DNA of 64,000 nucleotides from Paracentrotus lividus (lineage: Eukaryota; Echinodermata; Echinoidea; Camarodonta; Echinidae). The DNA is taken from NCBI GenBank assembly GCA_940671915.1, contig CALNVZ010003433.1, positions 12,961,811 through 13,025,810 of the forward strand. The letters are read 5' to 3'. A program made the translations under genes and the position numbers. Below are positions 41,776 to 53,252 of the stretch, in pieces. The notes under the pieces were generated by a model. That model had not been told where the DNA came from, did not search any database, and was given only the letters and a program-made list of their open reading frames with translations. The number at the start of each line of letters is the position of its first letter. The stretch's first letter is position 1.

Positions 41776-44229
41776 GACACAAATCCTTGACCTGTTTTTC
41801 GAAAAACATTTCAAAATTAGTTCTAGCTGTTCTTTTCTTTGAAATAAGTTTCTGTTTCACTTTCATTTTTTGTTTTTTTCAATGAACAAGAGTGCGCGAA
41901 ATGCCCTCGTATCATTATTTCTTGGCAAGCAAGTCCACATACCGTAAAAATCGATTTCAAAAAGAAAACGAAAAGACACAAAAACGAAAACGCCACGACA
42001 CGACACGATTACGGTAACGAAACGACCCGACACACGACACAGTAACGAAACGAAAACGTAACGTTAAAAAAAAAATCCATAACCATGTTAACATAGCGCA
42101 AGTTTAACATTAAAAAAAATAACACATGAGCAATTTGAAAATAATGGTAACCCAGGGGTATAACCACCAGGGGGTTTCTTCTCTGTAATTCTTGGAATAA
42201 ACTGTATAGGGCAAGTCCAAGCATTTATTTTTGGTTCCCGAGGTGGGTGATTTTTTCAAACTTTTCGACGACCATTTTTTGTGTCAAGTGTGTCAGTGAG
42301 GTTTTAAAAGGGTACATATAATGTAATCATATATTCACCACAAAGTGTATGAAATAAACTTAATGCAAATGAGGTTTCAAAAAGCATTTCAAGGTCAATA
42401 TGGCGTCAACATAAAGGCATTAATTATTCAGGAAAAAATGATAAAATGCATTAAAAATGCATTTTCAAAACGCAGATTATTTTCTAAAAAAGGTTTTTAT
42501 AAGGAATACAACGCAAAAAGTAACATATTTTCTGTTTCAATATCATCTGTGGCTTCCTCTAGTGAAAATTTCACCAAACTAGCAGCATAACTTTCCATAA
42601 TTTTCTTCTTAAAAGGTATTTATGTCTCAGAAGCAGTCCCTCTTAAAGTTACTGAGCTGATGTTAAATAAACAAAGTTTTATTACTCGACCCTCACCAGA
42701 ACGTCAAATTAATGAAACAGAAAATATTCTTTTATACAGTAATTGTGTGCATTTTGGTTTACTTTGTGTTTTAATCAAAGAGGGGATTTTTTTTAGAACA
42801 GACAACACATGGTTGCTTACGCCTTGGATGGCTACCAACAAAACCAAATTATTTAATGGAAAATATTTCATGGAATAATTGTCACGTGTATACTGTCCCA
42901 TGTGTTTACAGTGTCAAATGTTTATAAAACTTGACTTGGCCACATAAACCGGGAGGCTTATACTTGACATTAAAAAAATTTTGTTAATTTACCAAATAAA
43001 GTTTTATTACTGGTTAAGAGGAAATGTGACTATGGTAAGCGGGACAAGTTTGGAAAAGGGGTCTGTCAAAATTTCGTTCAACCATTATTATGGTCTAATA
43101 TTTGATGTTAATGGTATGCTCTGAGTCTTATCTTCCAAATGCCCATTTAAAAATATAAAGTTTCGTTCAATGCTTGGAGCAGGGCACAAAGAACGTTTTG
43201 GTTGTTAGGGGCAAAAAAAGGCTGCGCACAAAAAATGGAAGAATATGAGAAATACGATTCATCAGGACTTTTTGCTAATCAGCAGACTTACTCTTAACTC
43301 ACTTTCAATTATCTTTTGCCATTATATCGAATTATGCTATCAAAATTCAATTATCCATTAACAAAGCTATTTAATTAATTGAAATTGTTTGGTTTTTGTT
43401 TTTTTGTTTTTTTTTTTCCCACAATGTTTCATGTTATTCTTTTGGGCATTGAATATTCTTCAAAGTAAAAAAAAAAAAAAAGAAAAAAAAAAAAAAGTGA
43501 AATTGGTCAACCCAAGAACAAAAAGGGGATTTGTTTGGTTGGTTTGATTATTTATTGAAGACTGCTTTGGTTTGTTTTCGTTTGATATGTTTGATTGATG
43601 GATTGAATTTATAATTAAATTGATACGATTGATTTAATGAAGGATTGATAGATTTTACTCTTTTTGAATGTGATTGTTTTCAAATGATTGATTTCGTCTG
43701 GAAAGAATCAAATAGGAAATCGAGACTCAAAAGACCTCTAACATAATTATTGAAACCAGTGAAAAGTAACAATTCATCCGAATGGGAGTACTGATTCAGA
43801 AATAAATAATACCCTTAAAATTTAACAAAAAGTTTTTTTGTTTTTTTTTTTTTTTAAACTCCGACAAGAACTTTCCGTGTTTCGCAGAAGCAACATGAAC
43901 GAAACCAAAAATAAACAAAGCAATCAAAATATTTAAAATTCAATCAATCTAATAAACAATAACAAGATTAAAGCAACGCACGAAAATCCCCATTTCTTAT
44001 ATGGTTGACAAAAAAAAAAAAGTTTAAAGGAAATATTTTATTGTCAAAAGATTAGATAACATAGAAAATGAAAACACAACAATTAAAGTAAATAAATAGC
44101 TTTGAAAAGTGATCAAAATCATAATTCGAAAAGAAATGCGGCAAGATAAAGAATTAGAGGAAGACTGCTGATTAGCAAAAGAGTCTGATGATTCGTAATT
44201 TCTCAATTTTTTCCATTGTGCGCAAGGCG
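41776..44229. other. intergenic, no gene assigned
   Basis: About 2.4 kb without recognisable genes. AACGAAACGACACGAC-type short repeats lie at 41965-42060; poly-A/T runs at 43395-43420, 43468-43495 and 43832-43856. Open frames at 42345-42590 and 42660-42878 lack any domain and have intergenic-like composition. Confidence 0.5.
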
Positions 44230-44329
44230 NNNNNNNNNNNNNNNNNNNNNNNNNNNNNNNNNNNNNNNNNNNNNNNNNNNNNNNNNNNNNNNNNNNNNNN
44301 NNNNNNNNNNNNNNNNNNNNNNNNNNNNN
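44230..44329. other. assembly gap (100 N)
   Basis: Exactly 100 unknown bases, the conventional placeholder for a scaffold gap of unknown size. Confidence 0.99.
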
Positions 44330-44330
44330 A

Positions 44331-44645
44331 GCCAATCTGTTTCTTTACTGCAACTTTTGGACATCGAGTGACTGCCTTGTATCATAATGTGGAGTGGACA
44401 CCGCGATCTCCGGATCTGACTTGTGACTTTTTTTCTTTTTTTTTTGAGGGGGAGGGGGGTATCTCAAGAGCAAAGGGTTTATTACCCCTCCCTCCATGCA
44501 CCTGACATTCCAACTCTCCGACAAGGAATCATTGATGAGTTTGATGCCGTACGCCACAAGGGCTGATCCGCAGGGCTGTGCGTGAGATGGAGAAACTCTG
44601 TGTGGAAAGGAATGGAGCATGTTGAGGGGCATGGGATGTAATGTT
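44331..44645 (+). pseudogene. mariner/IS630-type transposase C-terminal fragment
   Basis: The plus strand begins at the gap with ...SVSLLQLLDIE and, in another frame, VEWTPRSPDLTCDFF, the 'W-P-x-R-S-P-D-L-T-P-C-D-F-F' motif around the last catalytic Asp of DDD transposases. After an interrupting T- and G-rich stretch (44427-44470) it resumes with LRQGIIDEFDAVRHKG/ADPQGCAREME-type sequence (about 44505-44635: CTCCGACAAGGAATCATTGA onward, encoding RQGIIDEFDAVRHKG, then RAVREMEKLCVERNGACxG after a frame change). It is broken, and its upstream part falls in the gap. Confidence 0.7.
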
Positions 44646-44985
44646 TAGAGAGAAACATCCTAAATAAGACAATAGGAAGTTAATAATAATAATTCCATTA
44701 TTCCAATTTGTTGAGTTACTTTCTAGTAAGATGCCATATGATTCTTGCCGTGTCTGAAACTTGGCCCCAAGTCCACTTTGTCCAAAAAGAATGATAACTC
44801 AGCCACCCCTGACCCTGTATGAATAAAATAATAAGATATCAATGTAAAGAGGAGATGTGGTTTTAACGTGTTACTACTCACTTTGGTGTAAACTAACACA
44901 ATCTTCAAAACTTTGATATTAAATCTTGTTGCGTTTATTTTGATACGCACTGTAGGCCTAGAGTTTCCTAAGACTTCTTGCTTAA
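44646..44985. other. intergenic, no gene assigned
   Basis: AT-rich and unassigned. An open frame on the minus strand (44723-45055) runs through the short repeat at 44990 and is not considered coding. Confidence 0.4.
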
Positions 44986-44989
44986 CCCA

Positions 44990-45160
44990 GGCCAGGCGCG
45001 GATCCAAGATATCCGAATTGAATACATTTTGTCGGGCCCAATTGTCTGAGGACAATAGCGGCTCTATTATGTTTACGCATGGGCCCGATACTTTTATTGT
45101 GTGACGTCAGGCTGCGTCAGCTACTGTAAACCCCCCCCCCTCCCTAAAAGGAGGGCCTTT
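44990..45160. repeat. dispersed GC-rich short repeat, copy 2
   Basis: Same ordered blocks as 40595-40770: CCAGGCGCGGATCCAAGA, CCGAATTGAATAC, GGGCCCAATTGTCTGAGG, GCGGCTC, CGCATGGGCCCGATA, TTGTGTGACGTCAGGCTGCG and a C-run. Same strand as copy 1. Confidence 0.65.
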
Positions 45161-45680
45161 CAATGGTTCGTCCACAATTACAGTTGGGCTACCTTTTTGT
45201 TGGGCTAATACCTTCTCCCGCTGAGAGAACAGTTGTCAGAACTGAAGTGGTTACCCTGGGTATAAAACGATTTATTATTGTTATTATTATTATTATTAAT
45301 GTAGACGCACTTTTCACGAGCGGGCCCGGGGGGGGGGCTAAAAAAAAAATAATAATGGTATGCGAGGAAGGGAAGCGACCGAGCGAAACAATTTCCATAC
45401 TTAGTATAGGCCTATTATGGTCTTGCAGTGAAGAGGCACGTGACATATCTCTTCGAAACAAAAAGAATTTCAATTATATAGCGTTAGTCATAAAGCTGGA
45501 ATATTTATCGATTTATTCATCATACTTTAAAAAAAAAAATTAATTATTTATTTAATTTTTTTATTATTATTATTATTTTTTTGCTCCAGAAACATCGGTT
45601 TGCTCCGGCTTTAATTTCTTGAATGGGTTTGTTCCCGTTTTCACTTTTCAGGGCCCTGGCTACGTTTGTTACAACCAGTT
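45161..45680. other. intergenic, microsatellite-rich
   Basis: (TTA)n at 45275-45297 and 45560-45578, an A-run at 45529-45539, and a G-run with 'GAGCGGGCCCGGGGGGGG' (45319-45336) like the ends of the G/C-run repeats. No gene seen. Confidence 0.5.
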
Positions 45681-45684
45681 AACC

Positions 45685-45850
45685 TTAAACCATAACCTTT
45701 CTTATACGATAACCACACCGCCTAAGTAGGACAAAAAAAAGAGTTCAGAGAGAGCGCACGAGACAGATGCGGTAACGTAACCCTAACCCTATAACCTAGG
45801 CGGTACGGTTATCGTGTAAAGAGGGTTATATGGTTTCAACATAACCCTTT
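45685..45850. repeat. inverted repeat (~42-bp arms), MITE-like
   Basis: The left arm at 45687-45728 (ACCATAACCTTTCTTATACG, ATAACCACACCGCCTAAG) mirrors the right arm at 45799-45840 (read in reverse: ACCATATAACCCTCTTTACACG, ATAACCGTACCGCCTAGG). About 70 bp separate them. It may be a small MITE, since AACCTTAA- and CCCTAACCCT-like words surround it; termini and target duplication are not resolved. Confidence 0.6.
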
Positions 45851-46555
45851 CCTGGATTGTTTTTATTTTTTTATTTTTTAAATGACTGTGTTTAAAACGC
45901 AACAATGTTTACCCCAACTTCTTTCTGAAAGCCCGTTCTCAGTTTCAAAACGCCCCAGTGCCACCACCAGTGCCCTATGTTCATTTTTTTTTTTCAGGCA
46001 TTAGGCTTATAGGGGATAGCGGGGTGTGCTACATAAAATCAAAATAAAACCTGTTTTTGTTTTGTTTTGTTTTGTTTTATTTTTTTTAACTTATTTTTGT
46101 GTTCTTGCCCTATACTCGTTCTCATTTTCCTTTACTTTTATCTTATTTTCTTGTTAAGTATTTATAATCATGTCTTTCTAAAATCAAAACGATTATTTAG
46201 AATTATATTGATTCTCATCATCACGATAATATCAAGCAAGATAATTGGTCTGCGTTACCATTGGTGACATACGTCACTGACAAAACTGAAGATATCGCTC
46301 AGTTTTTGTCAATACTTCATTATCTTGTATCAATATTGGGCAGATCCATACATTAAAAAAAAAAAATCTTCCGAAACGCCCCATACACCTGTTATTCAGA
46401 ATCGGTACTGTTTCTTCAATAGGAATTAAAATTATTGTTTCCTGTGGTATTTTGCTGGTTGTTTTCTGCAAAAATACTGTTGCAGAGTGTAAAATCCATT
46501 CATGCATGAAAAGTTGTTGCTAACTTCAGAGCATACCGCACTCGGTGCTTAGCTC
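45851..46555. other. intergenic sequence upstream of ZFAND4
   Basis: AT-rich with a (TTTTG)n microsatellite (46054-46078). No gene recognised. Confidence 0.5.
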
Positions 46556-46559
46556 TCAA

Positions 46560-47036
46560 ATGGTGATGTTTGTTTCTTGCATATGCGCCCCCGGGTTACT
46601 GCGGCGCGCCGATTCCGGTACGATAGTCATATTGGTCGCGAGTGCGATCGTCGCGTCGCAAATAATGGAAATGCAATGCACATAACAGGTGCTGAAAATA
46701 AACTGGGGATCAGAGGAAATGACACTTTTTGATATGGATTTATTTCTCCTTAAGCTGATTTGGACTTGGTAGGAAGATGACCCAAGAATCATAGACAATC
46801 AAGATATTTCTGCAATAGATCTAACTTTTAGACCCTCTTCAATGATCAACGTTTCAACTTTGAAACACTCCATAATAATTAATGGCGTGATTTTCACGAA
46901 CTTTGGACACTAACTGATCGTGAAGATTTTACACACGGGTTGCTTGTTGGCACGGCCTTCCAACGAAAGGAAATGGTGGAGTAAACAGGGATTACAAATT
47001 CACAAGGGGAGGTTGCAAATCTCAAGTTGTTTCCAG
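46560..47036 (+). promoter_or_regulatory. ZFAND4: probable ZFAND4 promoter / 5' UTR region
   Basis: A CpG-rich island (46585-46665, with GCGCCCCCGGG, GCGGCGCGCCGATTCCGG and GCGATCGTCGCGTCGC) lies about 400 bp upstream of the first ZFAND4 codon. The start codon is directly preceded by TTGTTTCCAG, which would serve as a splice acceptor, so an upstream non-coding exon starting in the island is plausible. This is an inference from composition and position. Confidence 0.4.
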
Positions 47037-47202
47037 ATGGAGAGCAACCTGAAAGAAGACACCATGGAATACATAGATTATCCAGAATATGCCGACATTA
47101 TGGAATTGTTTATCGAGACTTTGACGGGCACTGTTTTTGAGCTGCGAGTGTCGCCGTTCGAAACAGTGATTTCAGTCAAGGCCAAAATACAGAGATTGGA
47201 AG
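47037..47202 (+). CDS. ZFAND4: ZFAND4 exon 1: ubiquitin-like domain start
   Basis: ATG at 47037 begins MESNLKEDTMEYIDYPEYAD, then IMELFIETLTGTVFELRVSP and FETVISVKAKIQRLE. From MELF onward this is almost identical to the ubiquitin-like domain of human ZFAND4 as I recall it (MELFIETLTGTCFELRVSPF ETVISVKAKIRRLEG). It ends at donor G|GTGAG after one base of the Gly codon. The frame stays open upstream for 39 codons, but that stretch has no similarity and is crossed by the CCAG acceptor-like site just before the ATG, so I start at 47037. Confidence 0.93.
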
Positions 47203-47266
47203 GTGAGAAAGCAGGATTGTATTATCATTATCAATTATCAGCACTCAAGAAAAGTCTAACAGTTAA

Positions 47267-48154
47267 ATGGCCTGTCCCATGCCACAGAAGGCGATCGTTG
47301 TGGCGACAACCTACAAACTACTTTTTAATTTTAGTAGACTTAGCCTTACGCCCTTAGATCTAACGTTAGATCTATTCTACCCATCGCCACAATGCACAGG
47401 TCCAATCGTGAATTATCACGTCTGTCGCCAACTAATACATAGCAAAATTCTGTTCGCCGCTGGTTTCTCAACAAGTTAAACGATAGCCGGCGTCAGTTGG
47501 GTTGACGTCAATGACCGTAGCCTGTCTTCTCTTGTCGCGACAAGGTGCTATCGTAGATTGTCGCCAGATAGAACATGTTTAGCAGAGCGGAACGGCGACC
47601 AGTTATAGGTTGCCGCGCTTCAGCGTACGTTGCACCCATCGCTGAACCAAACGGGCAGTGAAATTTAAGGCGCTACGGCCTTTGTCACCACCTACATTCA
47701 CCAAAATCAGGATCGGCCTCCCATTCAGATAGTGTACGGTCACCGCTGATATTTGAAATTTTCAAAAATCACTCACGACCCAAATTATAATGCACGACGG
47801 AGAGGACTATCACGAACCTAAAGGCGACGGGCTGCCATCAGGTACAAAACACTTGATCGCCTGTGTCAGTCGCAAGGATTGCCACAGTGCGCAAGTTCAT
47901 ATTTTGGTTGATTCTAAGCTGCGACAAGAGAAGTCGAGCCGCGAGATGTGTGAAGGTCGAGGCTATTGTATTATCGGTTACCAGCTATTGTTAGCCTATT
48001 GTTTGCGTGGAAGCAAGTCGTTGTCGTGGCCTATCGTAGACAGAGTCGTAGATACGTATATGATCTTCGGTCACCTACGATTCTGACACGGTTCTGGTAG
48101 GTTCTAACATGCATAGGTTGTTGCCACAACGATCGCCTCCTGTGGGACAGGCCC
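47267..48154. mobile_element. TTAA-flanked MITE in ZFAND4 intron 1
   Basis: Bordered by TTAA at 47263-47266 and 48155-48158. The ends read ATGGCCTGTCCCA...AGGCGATCGTTGTGG and, reversed, GGGCCTGTCCCACAGG AGGCGATCGTTGTGGC, giving TIRs of about 40 bp. TTAA target sites are used by Kolobok and piggyBac. It is 888 bp and relatively CpG-rich, with recurring TTGTCGC/GTCGTGG words. A 98-codon open frame at 47790-48086 lacks any transposase signature and is not called. Confidence 0.88.
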
Positions 48155-48158
48155 TTAA

Positions 48159-49120
48159 CGTTAACAGTTAGATTCTATCTGGTTGTGTTATGATCTCTTT
48201 CAAAACCAATGAACATTTCCCCAAAATACTCGTAGCAATCTGTTGCTGATCTCCGAAAGAGGCGGACGAAGAACAAGAAGAAGTTATGTTACTGAATGTT
48301 ATCCATTTTGTAGTTTAATACAAAGTAGAAATCTAACAAAAACTGTGAAAATGATGACAGACTCTTTAACGTTATTTGTTAAGTTTGTTAATTAACTTTT
48401 AATAACTTTTAATGTTAATGGAGGTGGATCGTAGACGTAGAACACCTTTCATCATCTGATTTTGATCATTCATTGTCAATTCCATTCGGCCATGCGTTTT
48501 GAGGTGGGCCCTTTTCTGTTACATGATATGTTTTCAAAGAAATTGTACCGTGTTTGTTTAATAGAGTATTATTCTTATATTTGACACCATATACCCATAA
48601 AAGTATACATATTTTGAAAGAGAATTGTCTGAAGAATTCAAAAAATCATTCTGAAAAGGGATAGGGTTAAGTCAGAAGAAGTTAAAAGATCAAAATATGT
48701 GAAAAAAGGTGGGAAAAAGGTACTTCCAGAAAAATCTGTGCAGAAAAAAACTAATCACCCTACGAGAAAATAACATGCATATTTGAACTTTTCAAAGTCA
48801 GACCTTTCCAACAATATATAACTTGTTAAGGGTTAGTTGTGATAAAATAATTTTGGGCGATCATCTTTCTAGCGAAAATTTCAGATCAGAAAATTTGGGG
48901 GAATATGTGTTATGATGTTTATTTACCCCGAAAATATAACTCAGTCTTGCTTTACAACCTTTTGAAGTTACACTAATTACTTGTAAACACTTAAAACTTC
49001 AATGAAATATATTTACAGTTCTTATTGTTGATACAAATGATGCGATCTGGCTGATAGCGAGGGATTTGACTGTTCTTGGTTCAAAGACATGTGAACAGGT
49101 ATATGTGTATCACTGAGAGT
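48159..49120. other. ZFAND4: ZFAND4 intron 1, unassigned part
   Basis: About 1 kb of AT-rich intron with no recognised gene or element. Confidence 0.5.
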
Positions 49121-49129
49121 TACACAGTC

Positions 49130-50850
49130 ACATATGAGGTTATACCATTAATTAACTTAATTAAGTAACTATGAGTGTAAATTTGACCCACTATTAATTC
49201 TCATAAATTACAATCCAATCAAACTGTTTCATGTTATGTTCAATGATATTTATAACTCATATGTCTAACTGAGAAATAAAAAATTATGTCCCCCTCCATC
49301 ATCTGCTGTACAAAAATGGGTACTTGGAGTTAATAAATCGTTAATTAGTCATAATTAAATTGACCACAGGTATTTTCTTTACCCTTTTAGATTAATTCCC
49401 TTCAAAGTAATACCTAATTTACCCATACAGCATCCATATTTAAAGTTTGACACCAATTTTCAATTTAAAGTACCATCTTACTCATTTAGGGCCACATGTC
49501 ATGAGTTGGGTGGAAAATGCGTTACATGTCCAAAAAATTGTAGAAATGTACATTGTCACAATCAAACATCTCTAGTTTCTTAGTAGTAAGTCAGACATGT
49601 ATAAAAGTATATATATATTGAAAGCAGAGATTGAAAGGAAGATGATTAACATATTTTTGTGCCTGTATAGGGTGTGCCATAAAAGCTATACAGAGTGTTA
49701 CAGGAAAAAGTGGTTTGAAAAAGTTCACAATTTTACCGGCAAATAATTTCTTAATCTTTTCACCAAATGAAACGAATCGTCTTGGATTGTGTTAATAAGA
49801 CGCTATGCTTCTAAAAAATATAAACTTGTAATACAAAATTATTTTTTCTAACCGCGCTACAGGGTGTCAAAAAAGAAGAAAAAATAGTGCAAAAAGGGCA
49901 AAAATCCTGTCTTTTACACTTGGATTACAACTCAAACAAAGTTTATTGCAAGTAATATGTGTCCACTTGAGTGTGTATTTACATGCATGCGAAGAAAATG
50001 GCGAAAAAAATAACAATTATTGTTATAAAATTGCATGTGACAATTGATGATGCCTGCAATGCATTGTCTATGAGGATGTGTACATTAAGTATGTTTTAAT
50101 TGATTGATTAATTGATTAAATAACTTTTGAAAAATCGGCTTCACATTTATCTAGAACCACATAAATTCCCAAGAGAATGATATATCACTAAACCCATAAG
50201 ACCAATTGGCTGCAAAGATATAACGCAGCAAACAATAAGAAAGGAACAATAATGGGAATTCCCTATGCTTTAACACGTGCCTCCACCGTAGGATCCTCCA
50301 CCGTAGGATCCTCCACCCCTTACCGTACTCCACTAAAAGTTTCTTTGTATTAAAACTGTGAGCCTAACAAAGCTGAAACTTCACAGATATGTAGCCTCAT
50401 AAATTATCTACAATATGAATTATTGCACAGCTTATGACTGTACATCATTTTCATGCTATGAGAAAAATGTGATAATTTTTCCTCCAAAATGTAACGCCTC
50501 CACCCTTTTACTATACCCCAACTTGTGACACATGACCTTAGATAAATTGATTAATTAGCTTAATTAGGTATCCTTAAGTTAAGTTCAGCTTTGATCTATA
50601 CTCATAAATGGATGATATTCAAATTAAACTGTTTAATATTTAGGTAATGTGAAGGTAAAAGCTTAATTTGTTAAAGAATAGAAATTTATACTCCTCCTCC
50701 TCCACCGTGCAAAAATGGCTACTCGGAGTTAATTAAACGCTAATTACTCATAAACTAATAACCATTTGCTTTTATTTTACTTTTAAGTAATTGCCAGATT
50801 AATTCCCTTCAACTTAATACCAAGCATACCCATATAGCACATGTACATGT
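49130..50850. repeat. direct repeats flanking a TIR element
   Basis: The segments at 49130-49485 and 50540-50850 are diverged direct copies. They share TTAATTAACTTAATTAAGTA, TACTCATAAAT..CAAATTAAACTGTTT, CAAAAATGGCTACTCGGAGT TAAT, AGATTAATTCCCTTCAA.TT AATACC and TACCCATA.AGCA. The TIR element 49490-50537 lies exactly between them. Part of the same segment occurs in reverse near 16130-16200 in the cyclophilin intron. Confidence 0.65.
49490..50537 (-). mobile_element. TIR element copy 2 (TTAG target duplication)
   Basis: Same family as 5955-7397, in the opposite orientation. The ends are GGCCACATGTCA and TGACACATGACC, with TTAG on both sides (49486-49489 and 50538-50541). Internal landmarks match: the GGATCCTCCACCGTA repeats at 50290-50315 mirror the GGAGCCTACGGTGGA repeats of copy 1. 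This copy is 1048 bp and lacks the extra about 390 bp of copy 1, so it is closer to the ancestral form. Confidence 0.87.
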
Positions 50851-52350
50851 ATTTAGCATTTTATATCATTATTTATTTCTGTGCTTGTCGCGCACATGTA
50901 CATGTAACAACACCACCTATATGGGGGCCCACTATAAAACACATGGCCATTCAGTCTTTACTCTAATATCATGAATATAAACAATAATAATAATATTCTC
51001 GGCGCTAATGCAGTTTGGTATCCACTACACACCACCCTACCCCACCACCTACCCTAACCCTAGTGCGTGGGGGTCGCTGTCCACCCTATCCCTTCACGTA
51101 CATGTAGCAGCGAGCCTCGCGGCGGGATGCTTAACTGCACTAGCGCCATATTCTCTAGGTTCTAAGTTATATTTATCAATGAATAGTTTACTCAAATAGA
51201 CTAGATCCAAAGTACATCTAATTAAACTTACCAACAGAAAAATAATAATTTTTTTGTAACTCAAGTTAAGTACAATTTTACAAAGACAATTTTTGTTGAT
51301 CCGATACTAAAAAGGCAATAGCACCTTCCGATTGCACCAGATCGCAAATGTGCTTCCATTTTTAATTAGAAAAAGTTTGAAAAAAACAACAACATACATG
51401 TAAGTACCATTAGATCTAGGATCTACATGTAGATCTATACACCTGGTCTATCAGCCTAATCAGCCATCTGTTAGTGTTACTTTGTCAATTTTTGCTCTTT
51501 CTGAGAAAACCATATAAGACCATGCATACATGTATACCCGGTTGTTGTGTGTCCAGACGGGTTGTTTGGACAAGACGGCAATTTTAGGAACTTTGTGATC
51601 AAATATTTCATTAATCGATTGAAAGTAATATCAGAGAATATAATAAAGCACAAATATTCACAAATATTTTTGCTATCTACTGCACATATTTTGAGAAAAT
51701 CCAGAGCAAAATATGTTTTTATCTGCTTAAGTGTCCGGACAACTGACCCCCCATCCTACCATGATTACAGAAGTGTTTGTCTTTTTTTCTATAATTTTCC
51801 TTATGAAATTCCCTGACCTGTTAGAGAATGTTGCAGTTGTGCATCACGCACAGTCTGAATTAATTTCAGATGCATAAATGTGTGTGTTCAGTAATATAAT
51901 GGCAATGCTGTTCAGAAATATACTTGAGGACACTGAATAAATCTGAAGAAGTAGAAGGATCTAGAAAGTCATTTATATTATTTTAGAGTTCATGAATGTT
52001 TAAACATATACATGTAGATCTACCCGCTTCGCAACGGGAACTGGTTGGTTTAATTTATCAATGTTGTGATGTAATTCTTCTTCAATGAACAAAACTTTAC
52101 TTCATCGGGCCACCCAGAATAAACTTAAAACTCCATTCAACCATGTGTATTGCATGTCCAAATGTGGCCAATGGCCACCCAAAGTAAAATGTTAAGCGTG
52201 AGCCCTGAATTTCCATGAAGTTATTTAAAGTTGGTTTTTTTTTTTTTTTATTTTTCTTTACCAATTATAGATGGCGCTTGCCAGGGAAAGAGTCTATTAA
52301 TCACTCTTTGATTTTAAATATCATTTTAAATAATTTTGTATTACGTTAAC
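50851..52350. other. ZFAND4: ZFAND4 intron 1, unassigned part
   Basis: About 1.5 kb. Contains a CpG-richer patch with CCCTAACCCTAGTGCGTGGG (51050-51069) and TACATGTA / AGATCTACATGTAGATCT palindromic words (51417-51437). No gene recognised. Confidence 0.5.
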
Positions 52351-52358
52351 TTGCCATG

Positions 52359-52443
52359 GTATCTCAAATATCTCAGGCAGCATTTGATATGAGCGTAACG
52401 GGCGAACTTGACAGGATGACTACTGTTTCGCAAGATTATGTAG
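52359..52443 (+). CDS. ZFAND4: ZFAND4 exon 2, scarred by small indels
   Basis: Reading across frames recovers the next part of the ubiquitin-like domain: RQHLIW (AGGCAGCATTTGATATG), then EL..., DDYC and QDY, ending at donor TAG|GTAAGA. It matches the human 'PICRQHLIWNNMELENDYCL NDY' region in order. At least four one- to two-base insertions or deletions break the frame. The start is approximate because the acceptor itself looks altered (TTGCCATGGTATC). Given clean flanking exons, assembly consensus errors are the likeliest cause. Confidence 0.75.
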
Positions 52444-53180
52444 GTAAGAAGAAGTTGATTGTTTTGAGGTGACAGGGGGGGTCGTACGAGGTCAGAAAGA
52501 GCTGTCCCATAATGTTTTTCATGCCTGTTTGAGTCTCTTAATGAAAGTTAACAATTGATACATTAAGCTATAAACACAGGTTTTTTTTTATTCAGCGAAT
52601 AACAATGTCATAATCAAACTTCAGAATAATAAATTAAAAGTTTCAAATTCATTATTGGCCTTATTTCCGAGTCTTCTGCTGTATACATCACAGGGACATA
52701 ATACACCTGCCCTCAGAAATAAGTTTTTGCCTGCATAGATGGTCAAAACAGTTTCACAATTTTACAATTACATGTACTATGCCATGTACTGTTACTTGTT
52801 ACATGCATTTTCCATGGTTTTAGCAAAACCTTTACAAGAAGTATTTTAAAAATAAAAAAAGGTTGCAATTTCCATTATGTTAAACAAAATTATGAGTACA
52901 AAAATTGAGGTAATGTAACCTTCTAGAATTGCAGTGATGTTTATATTTGCAGCCACATTACAAAATACTTTAACAGTAAACAAGACTACATGTCTCGCTT
53001 CAATACTGAAAGACAATCATACTCAATTAAAAAATACAAGTAATATTTTAAAAGCGTTCTAGACAACTTTGATTATGAGACCTATTGTTCGTTGTGTTTG
53101 CTTTAATTTTTTTTTAAAGTAGGCAGCTATTGATTATAATCTGATGTTTATCTTGTCCTATTCCTTATTTTCCCCCTCAG
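52444..53180. other. ZFAND4: ZFAND4 intron 2
   Basis: About 0.74 kb AT-rich intron. It ends in a pyrimidine tract with acceptor TTTTCCCCCTCAG. No other feature seen. Confidence 0.6.
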
Positions 53181-53252
53181 AATGCCACCATCTGCCATCT
53201 TTGAAGATCTGGTCTCTGCGCCATGAGGGTGACGTCCTATCAACACTAGAAG
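53181..53252 (+). CDS. ZFAND4: ZFAND4 exon 3, scarred by small indels
   Basis: After a strong acceptor (TCCCCCTCAG) the sequence encodes, across frames, LK.VL (TTTGAAGAT.TGGTCTCTG), AMRG (GCCATGAGGGT) and PINTRR (CCTATCAACACTAGAAGG). These match in order the 'TLKLVLAMRGGPINTRR' segment ending the ubiquitin-like domain in ZFAND4. Several single-base indels disturb the frame, and the donor cannot be placed exactly (AGAAG|GAGCGG has lost a clear GT). Confidence 0.7.

Noticed and set aside
45779-45800. Telomere-like CCCTAACCCT at 45780
   Set aside because: Only two partial repeats, next to an unrelated inverted repeat; not an interstitial telomere array.
47790-48086. 98-codon open frame within the TTAA MITE
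   Set aside because: No transposase or zinc-finger signature; the host element is short and otherwise non-coding.
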